NCBI GenBank assembly: GCA_932521025.1
Contig: OW051471.1
Coordinates: 5,084,001-5,148,000, forward strand
DNA: 64,000 nt
Origin: Oscheius onirici
Lineage: Eukaryota > Nematoda > Chromadorea > Rhabditida > Rhabditidae
Reading direction: 5' to 3'
Shown here one piece after another: positions 1 to 10,470 of the stretch. The notes beneath the pieces are model-generated. The model did not search any database and was not told the DNA's origin. It saw only the letters and a program-made list of their open reading frames with translations. The number at the start of each line of letters is the position of its first letter. The stretch's first letter is position 1. The position numbers and the translations under genes were made by a program.

Positions 1-30
1 AAGTTTATTGAATCGTCTATAAGTACAATT

Positions 31-1861
31 TTAGTGCAGAGACTCAAAAATGAAAGAAATTTCGTCGATATCGGCTAGAGTAGGAGGTCCGGAAGCACGG
101 CTTCGAGCTCGTATCACTGCTTGGAGGCGTTGGTTCTTCAGAAGAGACTTTGTTTTCAAGTTTTCTTTCACCTAGTATTATTGTTGTAGAGAAGAACAAA
201 GGCGTACCTTTTCGAGAGGAAATTCGTGCAGTAAAGAAGTCAGTTGCACTGTATCCGCCTGTTCTTTCTGAAGTCTTTTGACGAGTGATGATAGACGGGC
301 TTTTGAAGGCCATTGCTGTGATAAAGAATAGACTAAAAACTACTTCCTTATTCCAAAACAACGTACTTTTAATGGCTTGTGCCATGCTTCAACCGCGTTG
401 TTTGTTCTAGCTATTCCTTCTTCTACGTTTTCGACACAGCTCCATTGAGAGGGAGGAAATCTTGGGCCAGTGGTGGTCTTTCCGATAATGTAACTAGTTT
501 CCATATAGATGAAAAAATCTGAAATGGCAAACACCTTACTCTTTAGAAAAGAAGGAAACCTACTTTGTAAGTGGTGCGAGCGGTAATCTCTTGTTTCATA
601 TTTGATAAGAGTGTAGGCATGCTTTATCCCATCTTGAGCAAAAAAGGGCAGAGATCGTAGCCTGAGCCAAAAACGAGACAGATTGCCGCCTGAAAATGAT
701 ACATGGGTTGAAAAAGGTTTTTTTTACCAGGTTTGATAGCTTGACCTGATTGACGCATCTCGCTCCAAGAAGTTTTTCCAGCACCGTATTAGATAGAAGA
801 GGCAAAACGAGTAAGAAGATAACGGAAACTTGCCAGATAAGGCGTTTTTTAGCCTAGTTTCCAGATCTGTAATTACGAATAATGCTCGAAAGTATAAAAA
901 CTCAACTGTAATGAGTTTTTGGAATATAATCCCGTAGTACTTCTTCCGAAAACAGTGTATCTAGGAAATCTTCGTATTCTTCTTGCCGTTTCGTTTGTAG
1001 TAAAGCGGAACACAGTGGTCGCATCAAATTCTTGGCTACCTAAAATGCTCAATTGTGCAAAACAAAACGACAACATACCAATCTGTGGACGGTGAGAAGC
1101 TGTCTGAAGGGTTGGGACACTACCGCAAAAGTACCATCCAGCATTATTATCTCGCCTTCACTTAACAGTTTCAGCTCCGCGTCGCTGGCGTAAACAATTA
1201 ACTGCGTATTCGCAGTTTGGCGATTACAAAGTAAAAAGCGTTCGCCTTCTAGACATAGTATAAGTATGACATTCATGGAAATATTACCAAGAGTGAGCGT
1301 GGCGTTCCCATTGAAAATTGGATGGTCTAGATCCAAAAATGTAAAGTCGTCGTCCATTTTCCGACATCTTTGAATGCGCTTTCTCTGACAATTATAGGAG
1401 CCTGAAAAAATAGAAAGTTAACAAGACATAAACAGATAGTGAGTAGGCGGAATGCTGTAGGGTCTAGAGAACGTCGAGATTCCCCGATAATCTCGGACGG
1501 ATCCAAAGTAGAGCTTTCTGCGGAGTTCTTTTGTCGAATTTTTTCGCTTAAGGCCTGAATGCTGAGTTAAACTATTTGAAAATAGCAATTACCTGATTTA
1601 AAGATGGGCTTGGGTCGTGATCGTCATCCCGTAGATATTCGATCGTCTTACCGGCAATTTTTACGAGTCCTGCACATGTACAGAACTGTTTGTGCCTGAA
1701 AAAAGTAAAAGATTACAAAAAATCGAAAAACTAACTTGTAAAAGCATTCGTAGACTTCAGATTTGTCCCTGTTGTTTCGAACGAGACGCATGAGATAGTG
1801 GTTGACGTACCTAGTTCTTCTGCTTCTCCGTATTCGCTTTTTCGACTTGTCCTCGACGTCC
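31..1861 (-). mobile_element. MULE-type transposase gene (copy 1)
   Basis: Transposase of a Mutator-like DNA element; such enzymes cut and paste the transposon through a DDE/D catalytic core. The N-terminal part carries a FLYWCH-like zinc-binding pattern (YECFYKHKQFCTCAG followed by a DHDPSP stretch). The MULE core follows: IIMLDGTFAVV with the first catalytic Asp, QLLTVH, then CSALLQTKRQEEYEDFL, and near the C-terminus ARTNNAVEAWH. At least four short introns keep frame, for example one ending at the ATCT/GCTCC junction near 1400. The stop is TAA at 31-33. The second copy at 50888-52155 and 59130-59617 aligns along its length and ends with nearly the same residues (ESLH versus ESLC). The middle part (about 560-900) was not fully reassembled, so intactness is unproven. 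The element's left terminal repeat is outside the window. Confidence 0.85.
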
Positions 1862-1984
1862 ATGATGTAATTTTGGCGCGATTACCTCTAATATTTTAGT
1901 ATGCATTAGTGTTTATACAAGGCAATCGCACAATAAAATGAAGAAAATACAAGAAAAATAGACAAAAATAAAAAGAAAATCCAG

Positions 1985-2188
1985 GAAAAAGTGAAAAATG
2001 AGTTGTATTTTAGGGAAACGGTAATTGCGGAATAAAAAATACGTAATCACGTAAAAGTGAAACGAAACGTCGCACCTTTAAACCGGCAAAGTTCAAAGTG
2101 GCCGCGCTCAAAACGTGCCAAATTCAAAATGGCTCGCGCGCGAAACGGGTCACATTCAAAGTGGTTTTGCCAATTTCGGGGCTGTCCC
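1985..2188. repeat. Long terminal inverted repeat of MULE copy 1 (right end)
   Basis: About 200 bp just upstream of the transposase start is matched, in reverse complement, by 50485-50690 next to the second MULE copy. Shared blocks include a gtgaaaaat start, ggaaacggtaattgcggaat, tacgtaatcacgt and an outer end reading ggggctgtccc. Each copy lies on the outer side of its own transposase and points outward, as expected for the long terminal inverted repeats typical of MULEs. Confidence 0.75.
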
Positions 2189-2450
2189 CTTTTCTGTCGG
2201 GATTTCCGGTTTTTTTTGCATCTTATCTTCCACTATGGTTAGATAGTAGCGAGGCGATCATATTGTTAACAAAAAAGATCATGAAAATTTCGTTTAGTGC
2301 TATGAAATGACTTGCTATGTTTTCAGCCGCCTAAAATGACGACAAACGGAGTTTTTATGATCTTTTTTTGTTAACAATGTGATCACCTCGCTACTATCTA
2401 CCTATAGTGGAAGAAAAGCTGCAAAAAAAACGGAAATCCGGCCAGAAAAA
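2189..2450. repeat. Foldback (hairpin) repeat
   Basis: Two arms of about 94 bp (2189-2282 and 2356-2450) are inverted copies of each other around a loop of about 73 nt. The inner part of the arms is nearly perfect (cttccactat, gatagtagcgagg, tgttaacaaaaaagatcat). A transcript could fold into a long hairpin. It directly abuts the outer end of the MULE repeat. No coding potential is seen. Confidence 0.85.
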
Positions 2451-3435
2451 GCAAAAATATTGAAAAACAAAATTTGAATTCAAAGCGTTGGTCCCACCAC
2501 GAAAAATCGGGCCGGCCTGGGCCCAATTTCAAACGGGCCGGCCGGGTTAGCCATCACTGCAGTTTACCCTGAAAATCAGGGGCAATCATGTGCGCTCGGA
2601 CCAGGCAAGTGCTTTTTGTTTGCCCGGTCCGGGCGCACATGCTTGGTCAGGGGTTTGTAGTTCTCGAAGCGAACTATTTATGGGTTACTGTTGCGTTCTT
2701 TTTTTGGAACAGACTTTACTAAAACGCAATGGTGTCTGGGGCATCTTGGATCCGGCCACAGGTATGCCATCCCTGCAATGAAAATCGAAGAAAACTGCTA
2801 TTTTTAACGAATTTCGTCAAAAAATCGCATTTCTTCTATTTTTGTCGTCAGTTTTCGATTTTCTTCCAATTTTTCTGATGGCAAAACTAAATCTAATCGG
2901 GGGACGTATTTGGAAACGAAAAAAATGCGAAATGAATTTTTTTAGCCCGCCGCAAAGTCCAACCTGTGGCCTAGACCTGGCTCCGTGCCGGCCCGCCTCG
3001 GTCCCCAGACTTTTTTCTCAACGGTGAATTGCCGCGCTTCGGGGGTTTGTGGTTCTCGAAACGAAATATTTATGGATTACTGTTGCGTTCTCGTCTACGA
3101 CGGCTTTCGCCGCCCTGGCGTTCGAACATACAAAGCAAAAGCCTAGGTTCTGAATTCCCACCCACTCATTTGACAAAACCTATCTTCGCTCAACTCTTTA
3201 CTATTGCAAGTTCAAAAGTGACTAATCCTGACAATTTCTGATTTGTCGCGACGAATCTCGTGGCCATGGACAAACAAACAAATAAACAGTCCACCACAGA
3301 CACCATTGCGCTTTAGTAGTAGAGAGATTGCTCAAAAATGTAGATAAGGATAGTTTCTTTCGTTTTTACCTCGCATGTGTTTTGTTATTTTGTTAAACCG
3401 CCTCTTCACGATTAATAAAAAATGGACTATAAACT
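2451..3435. repeat. Repeat-rich intergenic DNA with hAT-like end and palindromic-MITE fragments
   Basis: No gene is supported here. On the minus strand, near 2560, a segment starts cagtgatggctaaccc and continues into GC-rich ggccggcccg, resembling the terminus of a hAT-type non-autonomous element. Two fragments, about 2645-2720 and 3008-3093, match the right arm of the palindromic MITE at 59707-59921 (shared ggtttgtggttctcgaa and gggttactgttgcgttctt, with small differences). Confidence 0.5.
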
Positions 3436-4164
3436 TTATAGGAAACGTAGGAATTCACAATGCGAGAGACACGAATTGTTAAGATTAAAATTAGGTAGTT
3501 GGATCATTTCTCGAGGTCTTGGCGCCGGCAGTACGTTGGGCGAGCTTAACCTGGAATATGCTACGTTCTGTACTAAAAAGAATAAACTGACTCTGAACTG
3601 TTCTACAAGAGAAAGTCCTGTACTTGTCGGGTTCTTAGTCTGCCTGACGCGCTTTCTTGCAGGCGATTTCGGTTCCACTGTCTCTTCGGAAACGCTAGCT
3701 TTAGTTCTGAATTCGGGAAAAATTTGTAAAAAGAAGAAGTATAGCCAACCTCCGAGATGGACTTTTCAAGAGCATTGGGTCAGATTGTGATGTAGAAACA
3801 ACTTTCCTGCCGGATCGAGTAGTAGTCTGGACCTCGCTGATGGGGTCTTCTCGTGTTGCGGAAGGAGTTCTGGCTCTGCGTCTGGATGGTGATTTTGGCT
3901 CTTCGGTGGTCTCTTCGAATACGGCAGCCAAAGCACTGAATTGTTGGAAATATGCGGAAATAGAAAAAAACGAACCGACGGCTTTTCACCTTCTTGGCTT
4001 CCGACGGCGTACCGGACTTCGAACACGAGTGTGTTGACCTCGTCTCGATATGAACTTTCTGTACCATTTGAGTTTCAGAAACAGTTCTCGATCGACTACG
4101 TGTAGACCTCGACGGAGATTTCTGCTCAACTGTAGCAGACTCTTCAAAAACAGCCAACAGAGCT
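3436..4164 (-). repeat. Three duplicated, same-phase exons in the ELYS tail
   Basis: Exons 4164-3976, 3935-3750 and 3716-3436 all begin in the same phase after an attcag acceptor and encode related openings: ALLAVFEESATVEQKSPSR, ALAAVFEETTEEPKSPSRR and TKASVSEETVEPKSPARKR. The first two, and the exon before them (4451-4207), end on a basic K-S-(P)-R-R type motif at the splice site. The introns are 40 and 33 nt. This is a tandem exon duplication that can grow or shrink without shifting frame. Confidence 0.8.
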
Positions 4165-7100
4165 CTGAATCTTTTTTTAAACAAAAAAGAAATGCCAAAA
4201 ACTAACCTGCGAGCGGGACTTTTCTTTTTTGATTCAGAAACAGTCTTTGTGCACGATCGAGAAGAACTCATTTCCAAGGGATCTTCTTGTGTTTCGGAGG
4301 TTCTGATTCTAGTTCTTCGTGAAGGAGTCACGGTAGTCAGCGAAACAGTAGCCGTGGCCGAAGAGGCTCGAGCACGTCTCTTAGGGCTTTTCGGTGTTGC
4401 TGCTTCCGACAAAACTCGAGGAGCAGGCCTTTTCCGAGCAGATCGTCTGGGCTGAAACTATTGTTTGAAAATATGAGAAAAAGAAGGACAAACCTCAAAA
4501 ACGACATAGACAGGCGAAGCTCCAATGTCGGCAGTCTCACTGATACTGCGACGAGCTCTTTTCATTTTCTGTAGAAACCAACTTGATTGATAAACTTTTC
4601 AGCATCGAGGAAATGAGAAAAGAAACGAACCGGAGAGACTGCGGGTGTGAGGATGGGCGTCTCCTTTGGCGATATTGAAGCCGGACCGAGCATCATATTA
4701 GCGACCTCGATAGACTTACTGATACTACTCTCTTGTTCGCTCTTCGGTGGCGCCTAAAAATAGTTTTATTAACATGTACCGATGAGCTGAGCAAAAATAC
4801 GTACCCGACCTGACACAGATCGTTTGTCAGGCGAATTTTCCGGTGATTTTGACGGCGAACCGAGCATCGTGCTGTCGGTTTCTGTAGGTTCATTGTCGGA
4901 AGAATCGCTGCTTGTACCGAAGGCTTCTCTCATTCTCCGTAACGCCTAAAACCAGTTAATAATTACAGTATTTCCTAGTTTGAACCGAGGAAACGTACCG
5001 GAGTAACAGCAGCGGTCAGAATGGGAGTATCCATTGGTGAATCCGTAGTCGCACTAAGCGTTGTATTGTCAATCGACACAAACTCTGGATCCCAGCGGAT
5101 TCCTCGACTCGGAGAAATATTTCGACGGACGGGCGTCTTCAAAATGCTTGTTGGAGCCGGAAGGAAGACTTGTGTTTCCGGCGTGACTTGAACGCCTGTC
5201 TGTCCTTCGGCAGCTGCAGCAGCTCGTGCTCTTCGTGAAGTGGGCGTACGAAGTATAGAATTGATCTTTTGTTTCATCTTCTCGTCCAGTCTAGGATATA
5301 TTCGATTACTATCAATCCTTAGTTCAAAACTGACTCGTTCATGCGAGGAGTAACTTCACCGTCTGACCTTTCCCTGTAATTTCTGCTTTCAGGCGTTGTG
5401 AAAACCTGGAAAAAATGTGTTATCTTCCAGATAAAAACAACTAACGTCGTGTTCCTGACAGACTTCCACCTCTTCCGGTTCCGTAGCAGCTTTTAGAGGC
5501 TTGTGTATCCGTTTGTAAAGAGGCACACTGACTCCCGCCGTTTCCTTTTTGACCTGAATGACGGCCGCTTTTTGAGATGGCTCTAAATCAAGATTGCCGA
5601 AGGTCAGAAATAGTCTAACCAAATTGTTTAAACTTCTGGACAACTTCCTGTGGCCATGACGGACCGATATTTACGCGTTTTAGAGGCTCAAGGAACTTTT
5701 TAACCCTTCGAATAGCCGGAAGTGCTTTGGCATACAGATCTACGTGATAGTTGGACACATTGTTCGGTAGAGTAAGCTGGAAAATTCAGTTTTTACAATC
5801 TGAGAAAATCTGACAATTTCGACGTCATTGAAGCGACTTCTCTCGATGAGATACAGCTGGTAGCGGAACTGACCATAGGGAATCTTATTGCACATTACTG
5901 AAAAAAACAATTTCAGCTGGAAGGAAGCAGCAAAAAACGAACATTTCAAGTCATTTTCTTCGCCAACAGTCAGCTGCTCTGCCTTCTTGGCCAGACTGTT
6001 TATCTTCTCCTCCAAATTTTCTGCCACAGAGGAGCCGAGTGGCTCTTCCACACTGGTCTCTTTAACGAGGAGCTGTTGCTCGCGATGCCATCTGTTGAAG
6101 ACGACAGTGATCTCCTTCTCTCCGATTCCCAGCACATCGCTCAGTATCTCTTTTACATGGAATATAATTTTGCGCATATCCGGCGTTTTATTTGGCAGCT
6201 GGAGAATCTTCTTCGCCATCACCAGGTCAATCATGTAGTAGATGATAAATTCTTGCTTCATTCTATGGTGATAGGTAGCCTTGAGCAGCGGAGTCACAGC
6301 GTTCTGAACCGTCTTTTTAACTAAAAAGATAAAAAGTTCACATGAACAGCCGGCGGATACCATTCCTCGCCTTCTTGGTCCAGCCAGAAGGGCTCATTCG
6401 GTTCAATTTGCTGCATTTTGGCTACGATTTCATCAATATGGAGACTTCTCTGCATGGAAAGATCTCTGAATTGGATTGTTTTTGCTAGAATAAAAACAGG
6501 GCAAACCTCAGTTTGCTTCGCCTCTCGTGGACCATATCCTCGAGAATCTGTCGTTCTTCTGTATTTCTCTCTCCGAGCGGCAGATATTTCATCATGTAGA
6601 GATTACGGATGCAGTTGGCAAAGTCGGAAACGTTGTTGACAGCAGCCAGCTGACTTTCTATTTCAATCATTAGGATTCCTAAAAGTTCACGTTGTTTAAT
6701 CTTTCGATCAGGTTGAAGCGAATCTAACAAAAAAAAACATACGAGGCACAATTTCCGACTTCACCCACTGAATATACTTCTCCTGCGCGGTCCGATAGAT
6801 CCATTTGGCTGATCGCAAGACGGCATTCAATTGGCAGAACTGTCGCTTTTGATCGACCAGAAGTTCTTTGGCAGCATCCGAGAAGAGAACATCGTCTGAA
6901 AAACATTTGATTTAAGTCTAAAACCAGCCGCTCACTCAGCATATCCAGCTTGTTTCTGGCTTTCTGTACTTCCGACCACATCCACTCGCATTTTACTCGA
7001 ATCGATGACCAGTCTTCTGGCTTCGTCGCCTTGATCAGCTCCACAACAGATTCTGTGTAGCCGTAAAGAATGGCAGCTGTCATGACCATCTCGTAGCTCG

Positions 7101-9670
7101 TATGACCGTAAAGAAGAGCCGAAGTGGCCTAAAATTTGAATTTTGGTTCAAAAATAGAATTACTTGTGAAGAGACGTTGATTTCAAGTGGCAAAGGCATC
7201 AGTCCAACTGAGAGCAGACCGAGGGCAGCTTCTCGCCAATTGGTCGTATACGAATCGAGTTTTTCATAGATCCTTTCCAACACTTGCGATGGTAGACTGC
7301 GCAGCTGGAAAGTAGCCGTGGCTGTGGACGAGCCGACGTAGATTCTGTTCAACTGAATTTTGATAGTTTGGAGAAAAGTGTGGACTAACGTTCAATCCAG
7401 AAGCATAGATCTGATGCTCGGTATCTTCTGCCATGAACTGAAATCGGGTAACATAAGAGCAATCCACAATAATGTCCTGAACGATATCTTTCCACAAAAA
7501 CAGTATTAAAAAACTACTGTAATGTTGTTCAAGGCCTTTAAGTCGGAAGACAATAGGGCTACATCGGTGAGATAGGGACATTGTTTGGCAGCCGTGCTAT
7601 CAGGAGTTGGACGAGCGTTGAGTCGTTTGAAGTAGTACGTGTTGAGATCAAAGATACCAAACTAAAACTTTTTTTTCTTCTGGAAAAATGCAAAAAACGA
7701 ACCTTGAGAGTACCACGAGCATCGATATAACTGAAGAACATTTGAGAAGTATCGAGATCAGTGTCTGAAGAGAATTTGTAAGACTTTCTAGATTATTTAA
7801 ACCGTTGAGAGTCGCATTGTGTCCCTGCAATTCATTCATTCTCTCCTCTTTTATGTCGTCTAGCTTGCGCTCTCTGACCAAACAATGTGCAGAGATCCAC
7901 TCTGCTCTCGTTCCTTTCCCAGCAACTTGATCAGCCATTTTCGGATAGAAGAGAGCCTTTCGAAACTCCCTGTCTCTTGTGGCCACGTTCTCCTGGCCGA
8001 TGACTCGATAAGATCCCTCGTAGAGAACCATAACTACCGTTTTACCACGCTCACTAAAAATCACTATTAGAACATAAAAAGTCGGAAGAACCCATGGAAA
8101 GCCCAAAACCAAACGTTCATGTTGGGATCATCGTGCGGTAGCATAGGAACCATATGACAGACGGGCGAAGAGCATTGGAAAACGTTCGAGACACTGAATA
8201 ACCTATACAACAAAATATACAAAGCTCATACATGTCACCGGTGGGGGTCAAGCCGACTTGTACAATTCCGCCAAAAGAGAGTCCGATGAGAAGGTCACAG
8301 GAGCGAGAAATGTACGCGATCGAGGTTACTCGGACTTCGGTGGCTTCTTTGACGACGTCCAGTCGTCCCTCAACATTATAGACAAACTTTTTGGTGCGAT
8401 GGTATGAGGCTGAAAGCTGTCATTTAAGAGAAAATAGATAAGACGAACATAGTGCATCCGCTAGTTTCCTAGTCTCTGGTGGAGAATCATGTGTCCAATA
8501 GGGATTGTCCGGCAGATAGAAGACGTAGGCATGACCGAATTGTGTTCCAACTACAACAATATTGCACCATTGTTGCATCCTCGCGTTGAGGAAGGCCGAT
8601 CCTTCTACGATCCCGACATCGTCCATGACCACTTTTAGGCATGAGCCCTGAAACTGGTTTTGAAGATCAAAGTTTGAAGTAGACTTACAGGGAACGGAAT
8701 GATGGTTTCGTGGACCGGTTTCAGCTTTTCTCCGCCATGGACGAGACGAGCCAGATAGCCATTGTCGCCGTCGTTGTAGAGAACGGAAAGTCCGAATCGA
8801 CCAGCTGAATATAAGGTTGTTTGTGAAAGAAAAATCATAACATATTCCTGAAAGGGCAGGTCGAAAACTGGCAACAACTATGCAAAAATCCTCACATGCA
8901 GTCTGAAGATACTCGACATCAACGATTTCAACTCCTTCCGGGAGAGCGAAATTATAGACGGTGGCCTGCTGATTGATTCTCTTTACCGCTAAAGTATTTC
9001 CACCGAATACGGCTTGATAATCCGTTGCCAAGCCTTTAAACAATAAGTATCAGGTTGGTCCACAGATGTTGTCCAACTCGGTCATAAGGTTTTGTAGCCC
9101 AGATGGAGCTCTTTCAAGCTGCATCGGCCGATTTGTCCAAATCGATTCCGTTAGAGCTGGGCAACTGCCCGAATTTGGCCAATTTTGCGAAAATGACGTT
9201 TTTGAAACGTCCAGTGCTCAGTCAGAAAAAATTTCCTGGAAATCGAATCTCGGCTGAGAACTTTACTTATCAAAGCCCACAAAACTGCGCTGTCAGAATT
9301 TTTTTTAGAGAAGGTTTTAAAAAGCATTTTCGGGTTCTAAATTTCGTCTTTTTGACTGGTACTCTTCTGAACTACAACTTCTGATCTATATACATGGCCA
9401 AATAGAGCTAATTTTGCCTGTTCTTTGGTTCCTGAAACAGCTCTCTAACGTTAAAAGTAATGACAGAGTTGGACAACATCTGTGGACAAACCTGATATCA
9501 TGGTTTTAGAACTCGAACATACCTGATGGATAGGATAGGAACTTTATGATTGGCTTTCCATCATTCTGCTTGCTAAAGTTTGACAAATTCAGCGGTTTCA
9601 CGGAGCCAGGTACAACCTCGAGGCATTGCCTCAGCTCAGGAGGTATATTTGCCTGCGCAGCGGCTAACAT
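3436..9670 (-). CDS. AHCTF1: ELYS/MEL-28 nucleoporin
   Basis: Chromatin-binding nucleoporin that recruits the Nup107-160 complex to seed nuclear pores after mitosis. Start at 9670 (MLAAAQANIPPELRQ), three nt after a tttcag acceptor. Exon 1 ends at 9023 and exon 2 resumes at 9033 (GLATDYQAVFGG). N-terminal propeller-type segments include DDPNMNVWFWA and FGIFDLNTYYFKRL, the latter matching the conserved vertebrate GLFDINRWY region. The helical ELYS domain has IIYYMIDLVMAKKILQL and PNKTPD near 6150-6260. A motif ISPSRGIRWDPE near 5100 parallels the mid-tail SPGRSP segment of human ELYS. The C-terminal tail is basic and Ser/Pro-rich (KSPSRR, KSPARK), fitting DNA or nucleosome binding, and is built from repeated exons (see separate entry). 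The C-terminal end is the least certain part; the frame stops at 3436. It lies head-to-head with NRDE2. Internal exons are numerous and were not all bordered. Confidence 0.8.
9050..9495. mobile_element. MITE in ELYS intron 1, TA-flanked
   Basis: A 446-bp insert with terminal inverted repeats of about 35 bp (tcaggttggtccacagatg at the left; its inverse, with one change in this stretch, at the right), flanked on both sides by TA (9048-9049 and 9496-9497). The TA target duplication and terminal repeats fit a non-autonomous Tc1/mariner-superfamily element. The host intron (9034-9022 on the minus strand reading, 9023 to 9033 exon edges) would be about 40 nt without it, the usual length here. No transposase frame inside. 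Confidence 0.85.
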
Positions 9671-10470
9671 GTTCTGAAAATACGGGTAAAAAATGGAAAA
9701 TATTTAGAAAAGTCTGGAATCAAGATTGATTTTTTCAACGCCTAAAGCCTGTTCAAGAAAAAGAACGCAACAGTAACCCATAAATATTTCGCTTCGAGAA
9801 TCACAAACCCCTGATTTTCAGGGTAAACTGCAACAATTCAAACCGATTTCTTGATTTTCTCAACGGTGAACAGGGATATCAAACCTCAAATGAACCTGTA
9901 AACGACGAGCCTACTGGAACGACACGGAAGGTTTTAACCTTCACAGTCCCTATATTTCGTACTTGTTAAGGAACGCAGGTGATCGTTGAGACGTACTGGC
10001 CAATTCAACGTAATCGCCTGCCTCTTGTAATCGCCTATTGCTGTCTATTCGGTTAGCTCGGCCCGCGGGCCGAATTTTTGAATTTTTTATTCGAGCCCGG
10101 GCGGACTTCAGCCCGGCTGTTTTTCTCGGCCCGAATAACATGTTTGCTAACCCAAAAAAATTGTGAAGACAGATGTTTTTTTTTGATAAATAAGTGTTGT
10201 TTCTCAATACTTTTGGAAATTTTCGTAGGATAGACGTGCTTTCTGACAAAGCTAGAGGGCATCTCTCACATCGAAACATTTCCATCGAGCTCAATCACCA
10301 AAATGTTGATGGTTTGTCGTGTTTAACCACAAGTTTTCACTTCCTTACTGTGTCTCCTTTTGAATATTAACTTTGTTTCGTGGAAAAAAAATCCACGCAG
10401 AACATTTTCAGCAAAACGTCTATTCATTTCGCCTTGCTTTATTCATTCATTTCTTTAGAATCTTTTCAGA
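9671..10470. promoter_or_regulatory. Divergent intergenic region between ELYS and NRDE2
   Basis: The two genes start head-to-head about 800 bp apart, so this region must hold both promoters. It contains a partial palindromic MITE (9747-9868) and a GC-rich palindromic remnant around 10050-10150 (ggttagctcggcccg at one end, tgctaaccc at the other). No reliable TATA or coding frame was found. Confidence 0.5.
9747..9868. repeat. Partial copy of palindromic MITE
   Basis: Matches the left arm plus loop of the complete element at 59707-59921 almost base for base (gcaacagtaacccataaata, ctgattttcagggtaaactg, gattttctcaac). The right arm is missing. It lies 77 bp upstream of the ELYS start codon. Confidence 0.8.
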
